A stretch of 64,000 nt of DNA, taken from the NCBI RefSeq assembly GCF_900187425.1, contig NZ_FYDJ01000002.1, positions 62,001 to 126,000 on the forward strand, in the 5' to 3' direction. Position 1 is the first letter of the stretch. Each line of letters starts with the position of its first letter. A program made the translations under genes and the position numbers. The stretch comes from Pseudomonas sp. Irchel s3h14 (GTDB lineage Bacteria; Pseudomonadota; Gammaproteobacteria; Pseudomonadales; Pseudomonadaceae). Below are positions 1 to 10,450 of the stretch, one piece after another. Under the pieces are notes generated by a model, which ran no database searches, had not been told where the DNA came from, and was given only the letters and a program-made list of their open reading frames with translations.

Positions 1-176
1 AGCGCAGGTTCCTGGCTCCAGTACCAGCCCAGCGCAATAGCCACCAGCAAGTAAAGGCCAATCAGAGTGGCCAGCGCCCGGCTGAACAACAGGCCACCCA
101 AGTAACTACGGGTGGCCGATTTCGGTTCAGCGGCACGTTCAGGCGCGCTGCCCGCGCGGTTCTTCCAGTCCAGCAT
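1..176 (-). CDS. DUF2333 family membrane protein, N-terminal fragment
   Basis: Only the first 58 codons are inside the window; the gene runs off the left edge. The reading starts at an ATG preceded by an AAAGGA ribosome site. A charged N-terminus (MLDWKNRAGS) is followed by one hydrophobic segment at about residues 33-52, which looks like a signal anchor. Start and position next to the gcbA-type cyclase match, from memory, the DUF2333 proteins of pseudomonads, whose function is unknown. The gene is divergent from gcbA. The family call rests on the N-terminus and synteny only. Confidence 0.55.
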   Translation of the reverse strand, partial: MLDWKNRAGSAPERAAEPKSATRSYLGGLLFSRALATLIGLYLLVAIALGWYWSQEPA

Positions 177-462
177 GGCGATATCCTTTCAATCACTTGA
201 GTTCATCGGTTCGACCACAACCCTATCTCATCGTGCCTCGTTTGCCGCGCATTAAATCCTGCGTAAACACTACCCGCACAATGACCATGATCGACGGCCA
301 CTATAAATGAAGCACAGCTTCGATCCTATGCGACCAGTCGGTCAGGAACTGAATCAGGTCGCTTTGCAGTTAATTGACGTACGACACTCATGCAATCGAA
401 AAGAGGTGCTAGCATAGAGCCACCAGTCGATCTCAGCATGCACCCTAACTAGTAGTCAGGAT

Positions 463-2133
463 ATGACCGAGCCAGAAGACCCCAGCCGCGAGCGCCTCAA
501 GCACCACTTTGCCCAGCGGGTAATTCATCAGGCACGTCAAATTCTTGAGATATGGCAGCGCCTGCAACGCAGCGAGTGGTCCACCACCGACTTATCGGAA
601 CTGAGCGAGGCCAACCTGCGCCTGCTGCGTTTCGCCGAGCGCTTCGAACAACCTGAACACTCGCAGCTGGCACGCCACATCGGTCAGTCGCTGGAGGCTG
701 TCGACGCCAATCGCGGACGCCTGAGCAGCGGACTGATCACTGACCTCAATCGTTTGATGCAGCGCCTGTCACGCACCGGTTTGCGCCATGGCGATCAGTT
801 GGAGCAGACCTTTCTGCCGCCGCTGCGCAAGCCGGTTTACGTGATGCTGCAGGATTACGACCGCGCCGAGCGTCTGGCCAAGCAGCTGGAATTTTTTGGG
901 CTCAGCGCTCAAGCCCTCGACAGCGTAGCGGCGTTCCGCTCTTCGATGGTCGAGCGCTTGCCTGCGGCGATCGTCATGGACGTGGATTTCAGTGGTGCCG
1001 GCATCGGCCTGAAACTGGCCGCCGAAGCCCAGGAAGGCCTCGATCATCAATTGCCGCTGTTGTTCTTCAGCCTGCACGAAACCGATACCCCGACCCGTCT
1101 CGCCGCCGTGCGTGCCGGCGGCCAGGAGTTCCTGACCGGCACCCTCGAAGCCTCGAGCCTGCTGGAGAAAATCGAAGTCCTGACCTGCGTCGCCCAGTAC
1201 GAACCTTATAAAGTGCTGATCATCGACGACTCCCGCGCCCAGGCCTTGCACACAGAGCGCCTGCTCAATAGCGCCGGGATCGTCACGCGGACCTTGATCG
1301 AGCCGATCCAGGCCATGGCCGAGCTCGCGGATTTCCAGCCAGACCTGATTATCCTCGACATGTACATGCCGGCCTGCACCGGCACTGAACTGGCCAAAGT
1401 GATCCGCCATAACGACCGTTATGTCAGCGTACCGATCATTTACTTGTCGGCCGAAGACGATCTGGACAAGCAGCTCGACGCCATGAGCGAGGGCGGCGAC
1501 GACTTCCTGACCAAACCGATCAAGCCCCGGCACCTGATCACCACCGTGCGAAACCGCGCGGCGCGGGCACGCAATCTCAAGGCGCGGATGGTCCGCGACA
1601 GCCTCACCGGGCTGTACAACCACACCCACATTCTGCAATTGCTTGAAGACTGTTCGTTCCGCGCCCGTCGCGAGAACAAGCCGCTGAGCTTTGCGATGCT
1701 CGACATCGACCACTTCAAACGGGTCAACGACAGCCACGGCCACCCCATGGGCGATCGAGTGATCAAGAGCCTGGCGCTGTTTCTCAAGCAACGCTTGCGC
1801 AAGACCGATTTCATCGGCCGTTACGGCGGTGAAGAGTTCGCGATCGTCATGCCGGACACCGATCTCGAATCGGCCCATAAAGTGCTCGACGAAATCCGTC
1901 GACGTTTTGCCGAGATTCACTACCCGGCTCAACCGCAGGATCTCTGGTGCACGTTCAGCGCCGGGGTGGTGGAGCTGTGTGAACACTCCGACAGCCTGAT
2001 GATGGCCAGCCAGGCAGACGAAGCGCTGTACCGCGCAAAAGACGCCGGACGCAACCGCGTGCAGGCCGCGCGAACATCAAAGCAAAGTGCCACCTTTTCA
2101 TCGGAGTCGACCCATTCGGTCATAACCCTGTAA
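463..2133 (+). CDS. gcbA: diguanylate cyclase with receiver domains, GcbA type
   Basis: Predicted cytoplasmic enzyme making cyclic-di-GMP from two GTP. After a helical N-terminus, residues about 125-240 form a degenerate receiver-like domain. Residues about 249-360 form a second receiver with acidic pocket (IIDDS), phospho-acceptor Asp in ILDMYMP and the TKP lysine motif. The C-terminus is a GGDEF domain with an intact GGEEF active site and an RKTD inhibitory I-site five residues upstream, so product feedback is expected. Its place before the chemoreceptor and dsbD matches PA4843 and P. fluorescens GcbA, a cyclase that promotes early biofilm attachment. The 286-bp gap to the divergent DUF2333 gene presumably carries both promoters. 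Catalytic assignment is firm; the name rests on synteny and architecture. Confidence 0.85.
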   Translation: MTEPEDPSRERLKHHFAQRVIHQARQILEIWQRLQRSEWSTTDLSELSEANLRLLRFAERFEQPEHSQLARHIGQSLEAVDANRGRLSSGLITDLNRLMQRLSRTGLRHGDQLEQTFLPPLRKPVYVMLQDYDRAERLAKQLEFFGLSAQALDSVAAFRSSMVERLPAAIVMDVDFSGAGIGLKLAAEAQEGLDHQLPLLFFSLHETDTPTRLAAVRAGGQEFLTGTLEASSLLEKIEVLTCVAQYEPYKVLIIDDSRAQALHTERLLNSAGIVTRTLIEPIQAMAELADFQPDLIILDMYMPACTGTELAKVIRHNDRYVSVPIIYLSAEDDLDKQLDAMSEGGDDFLTKPIKPRHLITTVRNRAARARNLKARMVRDSLTGLYNHTHILQLLEDCSFRARRENKPLSFAMLDIDHFKRVNDSHGHPMGDRVIKSLALFLKQRLRKTDFIGRYGGEEFAIVMPDTDLESAHKVLDEIRRRFAEIHYPAQPQDLWCTFSAGVVELCEHSDSLMMASQADEALYRAKDAGRNRVQAARTSKQSATFSSESTHSVITL

Positions 2134-2185
2134 CACAAACGCAATAACTTCAGGCGCTTACCATTCTGCCGCTGGTAGACCCGCG

Positions 2186-4132
2186 ATGCGCTTGAAGCTG
2201 CTGACCAATCTCAATACCCTCCTTTTAGTCGCCGTGTGCGTGGCCCTTGGCGTCACGCTTTGGTGGTCGCAAAAAGCCCTGGAACGCCCCTATCTGTTGA
2301 TGGAGCGCTACTTGGGCTTGTCCCAGCAATTTCAAAATGAAGTGGCGCGTAACATCGAGGACTACCTCGCCAGCGGCGATGCCCTGCGCCTGAGCAGCGC
2401 CAGCCAGGCCATTGACGGCGTGCAAAAGGAACTCGCAGAGTTGCCGCCGGCGTTGGCCGACACCTTGCGCCCGAGCCTGTCGAACCTCGAAGAATTCAGC
2501 AAAACCGATCTGCTGGCGGCCGGCAAACTGGCCGGTGATCCGCAAGCGCTGCTGCTTCAGGCCGAACGCGAACTCGGTGCCAGCCTCGATCAGCTCAGTC
2601 AGTACGCCAGCGCTAACGCGGCGTATCTGACGCCATTGCTCGCCGCCTCCCAGCACTTGGGCAAATTGTCTCTGGCCCGGAACAAACTGGTCAGCAGCGG
2701 CCGCAGCGAATTGGCCGCCGATGTCGAGCGTGAAGTCGCCAACATTCGCACTCAGGCTGAGTTGCTGGGCGCCTTGCCGCTGCTCGGTGTAGCCAGCAGC
2801 AGCGAATCCGGCACCGATGATTTCGCCGCGATGATGGGCTTGGAGAACACCGAAAAAGCTGTTGCCGAGGATGCAGGCGTGGGCCTCAAGCGTGAACTGA
2901 ACAGCCTCCTCACTCGCTACCCGGCCGAACTGGCGCGCACTCGTGACCAGATCCAGAAACGCACCGACCTCAGCGCCGCCACTCACCTGAAAATCGCCGC
3001 CGTGCAGCAGGCCATCGCCGGACTGGAGCCGGTGGTTCGCGCCCAGCACGGACAGATCCAGGGCGAAGTGCGGCTGATGCAAGGCGTGATGATTGGCCTG
3101 ATTCTGCTGATTGCTTTGCTCATCGACACCTTGCAACGGAAACTGGCCCGGACGCTGACCAACCTCGCCCCGGCCCTTTCGACCTGGGCCGAGGGCGACT
3201 TCAGCCAGGACATTCAACTGGGTAAAACCAATCGTGAACTGCACGACATTGAAGCGTCGCTCAATCGCTTGCGCGCCTATCTGGTCGACCTGGTCGGGAC
3301 CATTCGCCTCAACGCCGAACAGGTCGCCGGCAGCAGCCGAACCTTGGCCGAGTTGAGCAATGACCTGCACAGCGGCGCCGAACATCAGGCCGGCGACACG
3401 GCGCTGATCCGCGATTCCCTCGGCGAGCTGGAAGCGACCATTCAACAGGTTGCCGGCGATGCCAGCCAGGCGGCCGACGCCAGCCGCCATGCCGGGCTGG
3501 CGGTAGAGCACGGCCAGAAAGTCATCGGTTTGAGTCTCACCGGGCTGCACGCGCTGGTCGGTGAAGTGCAAGGCAACGCGCAGATGATCGAACACCTGGC
3601 CGAGGAGTCGGCAACCATTGGCGGCGTGCTGACAGTGATCCGCTCGATTGCCGACCAGACCAACCTGCTGGCCCTGAACGCCGCCATCGAAGCGGCCCGT
3701 GCCGGGGAAATGGGTCGAGGATTTGCGGTGGTGGCCGAAGAAGTTCGTTCACTGGCACAACGCACCGCTGGCGCCACAGCAGAGATCCAGACGTTAATCG
3801 CCGGTTTGCAAACCGCGGCGCGACAATCGGTGGAAGGCATGCGCGCCCAGGTCGAACACGCCGAAGCCACTGCCAATCAGGCCCAGGCCGCCGACGGTGC
3901 GCTGGATAAAATCGTCGGCGCGATCCAGACCATTTCCGACACCGCCGTGCGCATCGCCGATGTCACCGCCCAGCAGAGCGGTGCCGTCAGCGAGATCCGC
4001 GATCACAGTGAGCGGATTCACCAATTGGGTGGGGATAACTTGCTGCGCATCGGTGAGGGGCGCGTGCAGGGTGAGAATTTGTTGGTGCTGGGTGGAAGGT
4101 TGCATACCGCCGTCCAGGCCTTCCGCGTCTGA
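2186..4132 (+). CDS. methyl-accepting chemotaxis protein (CtpL-like position)
   Basis: Transmembrane chemoreceptor of 648 residues. A first membrane segment lies at about residues 8-27, then a periplasmic ligand-binding region of roughly 260 residues, and a second membrane segment ([15 protein letters not shown]) near 300-320. A HAMP-like linker and a long cytoplasmic coiled coil follow. The hairpin tip is classical ([20 protein letters not shown], then [18 protein letters not shown]), the site that docks CheA and CheW. It lies 52 bp after gcbA. In P. aeruginosa the gene at this position is, from memory, ctpL, linked to phosphate-limitation taxis. The sensor domain cannot be assigned a ligand from sequence alone, so no symbol is given. 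Confidence 0.88.
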   Translation: MRLKLLTNLNTLLLVAVCVALGVTLWWSQKALERPYLLMERYLGLSQQFQNEVARNIEDYLASGDALRLSSASQAIDGVQKELAELPPALADTLRPSLSNLEEFSKTDLLAAGKLAGDPQALLLQAERELGASLDQLSQYASANAAYLTPLLAASQHLGKLSLARNKLVSSGRSELAADVEREVANIRTQAELLGALPLLGVASSSESGTDDFAAMMGLENTEKAVAEDAGVGLKRELNSLLTRYPAELARTRDQIQKRTDLSAATHLKIAAVQQAIAGLEPVVRAQHGQIQGEVRLMQGVMIGLILLIALLIDTLQRKLARTLTNLAPALSTWAEGDFSQDIQLGKTNRELHDIEASLNRLRAYLVDLVGTIRLNAEQVAGSSRTLAELSNDLHSGAEHQAGDTALIRDSLGELEATIQQVAGDASQAADASRHAGLAVEHGQKVIGLSLTGLHALVGEVQGNAQMIEHLAEESATIGGVLTVIRSIADQTNLLALNAAIEAARAGEMGRGFAVVAEEVRSLAQRTAGATAEIQTLIAGLQTAARQSVEGMRAQVEHAEATANQAQAADGALDKIVGAIQTISDTAVRIADVTAQQSGAVSEIRDHSERIHQLGGDNLLRIGEGRVQGENLLVLGGRLHTAVQAFRV

Positions 4133-4148
4133 TAGTTGCCCTTACCTG

Positions 4149-4258
4149 ATGATCGTTCCCACGCTCTGCGTGGGAATGCCTCAATGGACGCTCTGCGTCC
4201 GCTCTTGGGACGCGGAGCGTCCCGGGCTGCATTCCCACGCAGAGCGTGGGAACGATCA
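4149..4258. repeat. large palindromic intergenic repeat, GTTCCCACGC type, copy 1
   Basis: The ends are inverted: TGATCGTTCCCACGCTCTGC on the left and its complement on the right. An inner pair reads GGACGCTCTGCGTCC and GGGACGCGGAGCGTCCC. This is the first of five copies in the window. It fills the gap between the chemoreceptor and dsbD and would fold into a long hairpin if transcribed. Confidence 0.92.
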
Positions 4259-4326
4259 AAACTCCGGCCCTGCACTCCCCGCGACTGTCCGCTATCATGC
4301 CTTCACTTTCGATACGCGAGATTGTC

Positions 4327-6066
4327 ATGCGCCGTTTGCTCTGCCTGTTGTTTTTAGTGCTCGCCCTGCCGGCCACCGCCGCCGGGTTGCTGGACAGTCG
4401 GCCCAGTTCGACGCTGGGCTCGATCAACAACAGCGCCGACTTTCTGCCGGTACGCGAAGCCTTTCAGCTGAGCCTGGTCGAAAGCACACCGCTATCGATC
4501 AAGCTGCGTTTCGTCGCCGCAGAGGGTTACTACCTCTATCGCCATCGTTTTCAGTTTCGCGCTGACCCGAGTGATGTTGGCCTGGGCGCCGCGCAACTGC
4601 CCAAGGGCGAACAGAAGCACGATGAGTATTTCGGCGATGTCGAGGTCTACCACGGGGTTCTCGATGTAGAGCTGCCGCGCACCGATCAACGCGCCTTCAC
4701 CCTGGCCGTGACCTATCAGGGCTGCGCCGACAAAGGCTTGTGCTATCCACCCGAGACCGAGCGCCTGAGTATTGATGGCAGCACAGGCGCGCCCCCGGCC
4801 TGGAGCTGGCGCGAACTGGCGCTGTTCTTCCTCGCAGGCGTAGGCCTGACGTTCACACCGTGTGTGCTGCCGATGCTGCCGATCCTGTCCGGCGTAGTGT
4901 TGCGCGGTCAGGTGGGTGGTTTGCGCGGCTTCAATCTGTCCCTCGCTTATGTGCTGCCAATGGCCGTCTGCTTCGCCCTGCTTGGCGCGCTGATGGGGAT
5001 GTTCGGCGCACAGCTCAATCTTCAGGCGCGGTTGCAATCGGCGTGGGTGCTGGTGCCGTTCGCGATGTTTTTTGCGCTGTTTGCCTTGGCGATGTTTGGT
5101 GTCTTCGAACTCAAGCTGCCTCACGCTATCAGCAGTCGGCTGGATCGGATCGCCGGTCGCACCGAGGGTGGTTCGTTGTGGGGTGCCGCTGTGCTGGGCG
5201 TGGTTTCCAGCCTGCTGGTTTCGCCCTGCGTCTCGGCACCGCTGGCCGGCGCGCTGCTGTACATCAGCGCCAGCGGCGATGCAGTGGGCGGTGGTTTGAA
5301 ACTGTTCATGCTTGGCCTAGGCATGGGCGCCCCGCTGTTGCTGGTCGCCACCGGTGGTGCCGCCTGGCTGCCGAAAAGCGGACCCTGGCTGATCTATGTG
5401 AAAAACGCGATAGGCGTTTTGTTGCTGGGGCTGGCGATCGGCCTGCTCAGTCGAGTACTGCCGGGCCAGATCACGTTGCTGCTGATCGGTTTGCTGGCCG
5501 GTGGCGCCGGGTTGTTCATGGGTGCGCTGGAGTTTGTCTACAAACCGCCGAGAAAACGCCTGGGCCAATTGCTTGGGATGTTCCTGCTGTTTTATGCGCT
5601 GGCGTGTTGGTACGGAGCGTTCAGCGGCCAGACCGACCCGCTCAATCCGATTGGCCAGCCGCGCACGGTTGCAGGCAATGAGCAACCGCAAAGCACCAGC
5701 ACCTGGCAAACCATCAGCACCCCGGCAGACCTGGACCGTGTCCTCGCCGAAGCCAAATCATCGGGCACCCCGCTGCTGCTCGACTGGTACGCCGACTGGT
5801 GCATCAGCTGCAAAGTCATCGAACATAAAGTGCTCAACGACGCCACGGTCGTCGAACGCCTCAAAGGCTATCGACTGATCCGCTTCGACATCACCGCCAG
5901 CAACGCCGAGCAACGCGCCCTGCTCGACCGCTACAAACTGTTCGGCCCGCCAGCGCTGATGTTTTTCGGCAAGGACGGCATCGAACACGCCGATGTGCGA
6001 GTGATCGGCGAGATCAACGCCACCGACTTCGCCGAACGTGTTGCGAAAGCAAATGACCGGATTTAA
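4327..6066 (+). CDS. dsbD: thiol:disulfide interchange protein DsbD (DipZ)
   Basis: Inner-membrane reductase that passes electrons from cytoplasmic thioredoxin to periplasmic partners such as DsbC and cytochrome c maturation proteins. The 579-residue product has a signal peptide ending near ATAAG at residue 20. The N-terminal alpha domain carries its Cys pair at 133 and 139 (CADKGLC). Eight or so membrane helices follow, with the CVLPMLPILSG motif and its partner SPCVSAPL, and the C-terminal gamma thioredoxin domain has active site WCISCK. The ATG at 4327 is chosen because it begins the signal peptide; the frame is open upstream to 4246 but that part overlaps the repeat. TATCAT at 4293-4298 is a possible -10 box. 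Confidence 0.95.
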   Translation: MRRLLCLLFLVLALPATAAGLLDSRPSSTLGSINNSADFLPVREAFQLSLVESTPLSIKLRFVAAEGYYLYRHRFQFRADPSDVGLGAAQLPKGEQKHDEYFGDVEVYHGVLDVELPRTDQRAFTLAVTYQGCADKGLCYPPETERLSIDGSTGAPPAWSWRELALFFLAGVGLTFTPCVLPMLPILSGVVLRGQVGGLRGFNLSLAYVLPMAVCFALLGALMGMFGAQLNLQARLQSAWVLVPFAMFFALFALAMFGVFELKLPHAISSRLDRIAGRTEGGSLWGAAVLGVVSSLLVSPCVSAPLAGALLYISASGDAVGGGLKLFMLGLGMGAPLLLVATGGAAWLPKSGPWLIYVKNAIGVLLLGLAIGLLSRVLPGQITLLLIGLLAGGAGLFMGALEFVYKPPRKRLGQLLGMFLLFYALACWYGAFSGQTDPLNPIGQPRTVAGNEQPQSTSTWQTISTPADLDRVLAEAKSSGTPLLLDWYADWCISCKVIEHKVLNDATVVERLKGYRLIRFDITASNAEQRALLDRYKLFGPPALMFFGKDGIEHADVRVIGEINATDFAERVAKANDRI

Positions 6067-6197
6067 TAACCCGGTCACATATTTCGCGCAAACATCGGCC
6101 ATCGTGCTGGCTATTGCATAGAACTGGACAGTCACAAAGGCTTTGCGGCATAGTCGCCGGGTTCTGACAATTGCACACAGATAACAAGGAACAGCAG

Positions 6198-6653
6198 ATG
6201 GCGACGCTACTGGTTCTGCACGGACCCAACCTGAACATGCTCGGCACCCGTGAACCGGGCACCTACGGCGCTACGACACTGGCGCAGATCAACCAGGACC
6301 TGGAACGCCGTGCCCGTGAAGCCGGCCACCATTTGCTGCACCTGCAAAGCAACGCCGAGTACGAATTGATCGACCGCATCCACGCTGCCCGCAGCGAAGG
6401 TGTGGACTTCATTCTGATCAACCCAGCAGCTTTTACGCACACAAGTGTCGCATTACGTGACGCGCTGCTGGCGGTGAGCATCCCATTCATCGAAGTGCAT
6501 TTGTCTAACGTGCACAAACGCGAACCTTTCCGCCATCACTCTTACTTCTCCGACGTAGCGGTGGGAGTGATCTGCGGCCTTGGCGCCAGCGGTTATCGAC
6601 TGGCCCTGGAGGCCGCCCTGGAACAGCTTGAACAACAAGCTATACGCCCCTGA
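6198..6653 (+). CDS. aroQ: type II 3-dehydroquinate dehydratase
   Basis: Cytoplasmic shikimate-pathway enzyme converting 3-dehydroquinate to 3-dehydroshikimate. The 151 residues are the usual length. The start ([16 protein letters not shown]) contains the conserved Asn/Arg region, and the following GTYG carries the catalytic Tyr. Later motifs [17 protein letters not shown] and [18 protein letters not shown] fit the family, including the active-site His. The ATG at 6198 follows a purine-rich AAGGAACAG site. It stands 24 bp before accB, an arrangement common in pseudomonads and suggestive of cotranscription. Confidence 0.96.
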   Translation: MATLLVLHGPNLNMLGTREPGTYGATTLAQINQDLERRAREAGHHLLHLQSNAEYELIDRIHAARSEGVDFILINPAAFTHTSVALRDALLAVSIPFIEVHLSNVHKREPFRHHSYFSDVAVGVICGLGASGYRLALEAALEQLEQQAIRP

Positions 6654-6677
6654 CCGACCCTTGGGAGTTGATGATTC

Positions 6678-7139
6678 ATGGATATCCGTAAAGTTAAGAA
6701 ACTGATCGAACTGCTGGAAGAGTCCGGCATCGACGAGCTCGAGATCAAGGAAGGCGAAGAGTCCGTACGCATCAGCCGTCACAGCAAGACCCCGGCTCAG
6801 CAGTACTACGCACCGGCTCCAATGCATGCTCCGGCGCCTGCGCCTGTTGCTGCTACCCCGGTTGCTGCCGCCGCACCTGCTGCTCCGGCCGCGCCAGTTC
6901 TGAACGGTAACGTTGCCCGTTCGCCTATGGTCGGCACCTTCTATCGCAAGTCTTCGCCATCCTCGCCGTCCTTCGTTGAAGTCGGCCAGACCGTGAAGAA
7001 AGGCGACACCCTGTGCATCGTCGAAGCCATGAAGATGATGAACCACATCGAAGCTGAATCCAGCGGTGTGATCGAATCTATCCTCGTCGAAGACGGCCAG
7101 CCGGTTGAGTACGACCAACCGCTGTTCACCATCGTTTGA
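6678..7139 (+). CDS. accB: acetyl-CoA carboxylase biotin carboxyl carrier protein
   Basis: Carries biotin between the carboxylase and transferase halves of acetyl-CoA carboxylase, the first step of fatty-acid synthesis. The 153-residue protein has an N-terminal helical part, an Ala/Pro-rich flexible linker at about residues 40-75, and a C-terminal biotinyl domain. The biotinylated lysine is Lys119 in EAMKMM, and the domain begins with the usual [17 protein letters not shown] ribosome site precedes the ATG. It is 17 bp upstream of accC. Confidence 0.97.
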   Translation: MDIRKVKKLIELLEESGIDELEIKEGEESVRISRHSKTPAQQYYAPAPMHAPAPAPVAATPVAAAAPAAPAAPVLNGNVARSPMVGTFYRKSSPSSPSFVEVGQTVKKGDTLCIVEAMKMMNHIEAESSGVIESILVEDGQPVEYDQPLFTIV

Positions 7140-7156
7140 ACCGCGGAGAGACTTTG

Positions 7157-8515
7157 ATGACTGCGAAGTTGGAAAAAGTTCTGATCGCCAACCGCGGTGA
7201 GATCGCCCTGCGGATTCTGCGTGCCTGCAAAGAGATGGGCATCAAGACTGTCGCCGTTTACTCCAAGGCTGACAAAGAGCTGATGCACCTGGGTCTGGCA
7301 GACGAATCCGTCTGCATCGGCCCGGCCTCGGCCGCGCATTCTTACCTGCACATCCCGGCAATCATCGCCGCGGCTGAAGTGACTGGCGCTACCGCCATTC
7401 ACCCAGGCTACGGTTTCCTTGCGGAAAACGCTGATTTCGCTGAACAGGTCGAGAACTCCGGCTTCGCCTTCATTGGCCCGAAAGCCGACACCATTCGCCT
7501 GATGGGCGACAAGGTATCGGCCAAGCACGCCATGATCGCAGCGGGCGTTCCAACCGTTCCGGGTTCCGACGGCCCACTGCCTGAAGACGAAGAAACCGCT
7601 CTGCGCATCGGTCGCGAAGTCGGTTACCCGGTGATCATCAAAGCCGCTGGCGGCGGTGGTGGTCGCGGCATGCGCGTTGTGCATAAAGAAGAAGACCTGA
7701 TCTCCTTCGCCAAACTGACCCGCACCGAAGCGGGCGCAGCGTTCGGCAACCCGATGGTCTATCTGGAAAAATTCCTGACCAACCCACGTCACGTGGAAGT
7801 TCAGGTACTTTCCGACGGCCAGGGTCACGCCATCCATCTGGGCGACCGCGATTGCTCGCTGCAACGTCGTCACCAGAAGGTTCTCGAAGAAGCGCCGGCA
7901 CCGGGCATCGACGAGAAGGCACGGGCTGAAGTCCTCGCACGCTGCGTCAAGGCTTGCATCGACATCAACTACCGTGGCGCGGGTACTTTCGAGTTCCTGT
8001 ACGAGAACGGCGCGTTCTATTTCATCGAAATGAACACCCGCGTTCAGGTTGAGCACCCGGTATCTGAAATGGTCACCGGCATCGACATCGTCAAGGAGAT
8101 GCTCAGCATCGCCGCTGGCAACAAGCTGTCGTACACCCAGGAAGACGTGGTTATCCGCGGTCATGCACTGGAATGCCGAATCAACGCCGAAGACCCGAAA
8201 ACCTTCATGCCGAGCCCAGGCACGGTCAAGCATTTCCACGCACCAGGCGGCAACGGCGTTCGCGTCGATTCGCACCTGTACAGTGGCTATGCCGTTCCGC
8301 CGAACTACGATTCGTTGATCGGCAAGCTGATCACCTACGGCGCAACCCGTGACGAAGCGTTGGCGCGCATGCGCAATGCGCTGGACGAAATCGTTGTCGA
8401 CGGGATCAAGACCAACATCCCGCTGCACCGCGATCTGGTCCGTGATGAAGGCTTCTGCAAAGGTGGAATCAACATCCACTACCTGGAACACAAGCTGGCT
8501 GGCGAAAAGCATTAA
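7157..8515 (+). CDS. accC: acetyl-CoA carboxylase biotin carboxylase subunit
   Basis: ATP-grasp enzyme that carboxylates the biotin on AccB using ATP and bicarbonate. The 452 residues are full length. Visible are the N-terminal Rossmann-like start ([20 protein letters not shown]), the glycine-rich ATP loop ([11 protein letters not shown]), [15 protein letters not shown], and the active-site stretch [12 protein letters not shown]. The ATG at 7157 is preferred over an in-frame codon at 7136, which overlaps the end of accB and precedes a GGAGAG ribosome site. A strong hairpin terminator follows at once. Confidence 0.97.
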   Translation: MTAKLEKVLIANRGEIALRILRACKEMGIKTVAVYSKADKELMHLGLADESVCIGPASAAHSYLHIPAIIAAAEVTGATAIHPGYGFLAENADFAEQVENSGFAFIGPKADTIRLMGDKVSAKHAMIAAGVPTVPGSDGPLPEDEETALRIGREVGYPVIIKAAGGGGGRGMRVVHKEEDLISFAKLTRTEAGAAFGNPMVYLEKFLTNPRHVEVQVLSDGQGHAIHLGDRDCSLQRRHQKVLEEAPAPGIDEKARAEVLARCVKACIDINYRGAGTFEFLYENGAFYFIEMNTRVQVEHPVSEMVTGIDIVKEMLSIAAGNKLSYTQEDVVIRGHALECRINAEDPKTFMPSPGTVKHFHAPGGNGVRVDSHLYSGYAVPPNYDSLIGKLITYGATRDEALARMRNALDEIVVDGIKTNIPLHRDLVRDEGFCKGGINIHYLEHKLAGEKH

Positions 8516-8517
8516 GC

Positions 8518-8565
8518 TGTGATCCATACCAACAAAGCCGCTTTCGAGCGGCTTTGTTGTTTCTG
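8518..8565 (+). terminator. accC terminator, first copy of a 48-bp direct repeat
   Basis: The stem AACAAAGCCGCT / AGCGGCTTTGTT closes a TTCG loop and is followed by GTTTC, a good intrinsic terminator just after the accC stop. The whole 48 bp recurs at 10206-10253 with one mismatch, so the two copies bracket the accessory gene between them. Confidence 0.92.
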
Positions 8566-8672
8566 GTGGTTTCATCCGTCCCAGCGAGGGCTAATCTGGC
8601 AGGCACTGGTTTGTCCGGGCTGGCTATAATCGCCCTCTTATCAGCGCAACGCCGACGAACCAGAGCCAGCCC

Positions 8673-10203
8673 ATGCCTGAAAAACTGCCCATCAATCTCA
8701 ACGATCTCCTGCGCCAGAGGCGCAGTCGAGGGTGAGCGAATCGAATACAAATCAGGCTGGAATCCTGATCCGATCATTCGCACGCTCTGCGCTTTCGCCA
8801 ACGACTTCGAAAACCTGGGCGGTGGTTACGTTGTGATTGGGCAGGATTGCGATGCCAATGGTCAGCCGATCTTTCCTCCACAGGGACTTTCCGATCAGGT
8901 GCTCGACAAGATCCAGCTCGAACTGCTAGCGGCTTGCCAATCAATTCAGCCTGCTTACTTTCCAGTGTTGAGCATGGAAGAGGTCGAAGGTCGCAAGTTG
9001 ATCGTGCTATGGGCGCCCGGCGGGCAAAATCGTCCCTATAAAGCTCCGGCCGCAGTGACAGCCAAACACAGAAGCTTGCACTACTACATCCGTCGCTACA
9101 GCAGCACGGTGGAAGCCAAGGGCGAAACCGAACAGGAACTCTTGAGCCTTACTGCCAAGGTACCTTTTGATGACCGCTTCAATTTGGGTGCTCGTGTCAG
9201 TGATCTGTCCAAACCTCTAATGCAAAGCTTTCTGCAAGAAGTGGGCAGTGCCCTGGCCGAGGATGCAGCAGCTCTGTCTACCGAAGCGCTAGGGCGACAA
9301 ATGAACGTCGTGGGCGGCCCGACCGAGTCGCCATGGCCTAAAAATGCAGGCCTGATGTTCTTTAGCCCAGCCCCAGAGCGATTCTTCCCCGGCACACAGA
9401 TTGATGTGCTGTGGTTTCCGGAGGGTGCTGGCGGTGATCGCCTTGACGAAAAGATCTTCAAGGGACCACTGGCAACCATAACCCGCGAATCACTGGCTTA
9501 TATCCAGCGCAATTACCTGCATGAAACAGTGATCAAGCATGCAGACCGCGCCGAAGCTACACGGATCTGGAACTTCCCCTTCGCTGCTATTGAAGAGGCG
9601 CTGGTCAATGCCGTTTATCACCGGTCCTATGAAGAACGCGAACCGATTGAGGTCCGCATCAGCCAGGAAGAATTGGTGATTCTGAGCTTTCCGGGGCCAG
9701 ACCGCTCGATTCGAATGGAGGACCTGCGAATAGGCCGCGCCGTGAGCCGCCGCTACCGTAACCGGCGAATTGGTGAGCTCCTGAAAGAACTGAATCTGAC
9801 CGAAGGCCGCTCGACAGGCATCCCGAAAATCCTCAAGGTCATGGCGGGCAATGGCTCACCTGCGCCACTATTTGAAACCGACGATGATCGGATTTCGTAT
9901 GTCGTACGGCTTCCAGCGCACCCTCAGTCACAGAGAGCAGAAGCAACAACCATGGAAGTCAGCATGGAAGTCGCTTCGGTGCTGAGGGCCATTGAAGGCA
10001 ACATGAGCAGGCTGGAACTTCAGACCACTATGGGCCTGAAAAACGCCGACCATTTCCGTAAGGCTTACATACTGCCGGCCATGGCCGCCGGGGTGCTTGA
10101 AATGACGCTGCCTGAACGCCCCAACAGCCGCCTGCAACGCTATCGTCTGACGAACAAAGGCCTGCAATGGCTCACAGCCAACAATGCAGGGAATCAGCAC
10201 TAA
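8673..10203 (+). CDS. AlbA_2/Schlafen-like domain protein with ATPase-like C-terminus; apparent frameshift at the N-terminus
   Basis: Accessory gene between accC and prmA. The body has an AlbA_2-type domain (EGERIEYKSGW, then NDFENLGGGYVVIG) over about the first 150 residues. A middle region follows, then a HATPase_c_4-like segment (FAAIEEALVNAVYHRSYEE) and a winged-helix-like tail. Such proteins are annotated as putative DNA-binding or RecG-like regulators; some Schlafen relatives act in phage defence, but nothing here proves a role. A natural ATG at 8673 reads MPEKLPINLNDLLRQRRSRG and stops at 8733. Dropping one base near 8715-8719 would join NDLLRQ to GAVEGERIEYKSG. The frame is open back to 8554, inside the terminator, which is not a credible start. 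Either a disabled gene or a sequence error. Confidence 0.7.
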
Positions 10204-10205
10204 TA

Positions 10206-10253
10206 TGTGATCCAGACCAACAAAGCCGCTTTCGAGCGGCTTTGTTGTTTCTG
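10206..10253 (+). terminator. second copy of the accC terminator direct repeat
   Basis: It matches 8518-8565 at 47 of 48 positions (GATCCAGACC against GATCCATACC), including the complete hairpin and T-rich tail. It begins just after the TAA of the AlbA_2-type gene, as the first copy begins just after the TAA of accC. Confidence 0.92.
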
Positions 10254-10340
10254 TAGGAGCAAGGCTTGCCCGCGATGAACGATGATACGGTCTACCTGAG
10301 AGACCGCGTCGCCTGAATCGCGGGCAAGCCATGCTCCTAC
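10253..10340. repeat. REP inverted pair, GTAGGAGC type
   Basis: GTAGGAGCAAGGCTTGCCCG on the left faces its near complement CGGGCAAGCCATGCTCCTAC on the right, with about 40 bp between the arms. Typical Pseudomonas REP doublet, in the accessory gene to prmA gap. Confidence 0.88.
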
Positions 10341-10450
10341 GAAAAGCATACACATGTCGGTCCTGTCGTCTTCTGCCCCGCGCTCGCGTAAACTTGCGCG
10401 CTTCTCGCAGCCCGCTAGGCTGCAATCAATATTTTTCAAAGGTGCCCGCC

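Noticed and set aside
769..1986. Long minus-strand open frame of 405 codons opposite gcbA
   Set aside because: It lies fully inside a clear diguanylate cyclase gene and its translation has no recognisable family pattern; GC-rich genes often leave such antisense frames open.
4149..4258. Short open frames that read through the palindromic repeats, giving peptides such as SHALRGNA
   Set aside because: The same peptide appears wherever this repeat occurs and in both strands; it is translated repeat, not a gene.
8554..8672. N-terminal extension of the AlbA_2-type gene back to 8554
   Set aside because: The start codon falls within the accC terminator stem and the peptide shows no relation to the family N-terminus.
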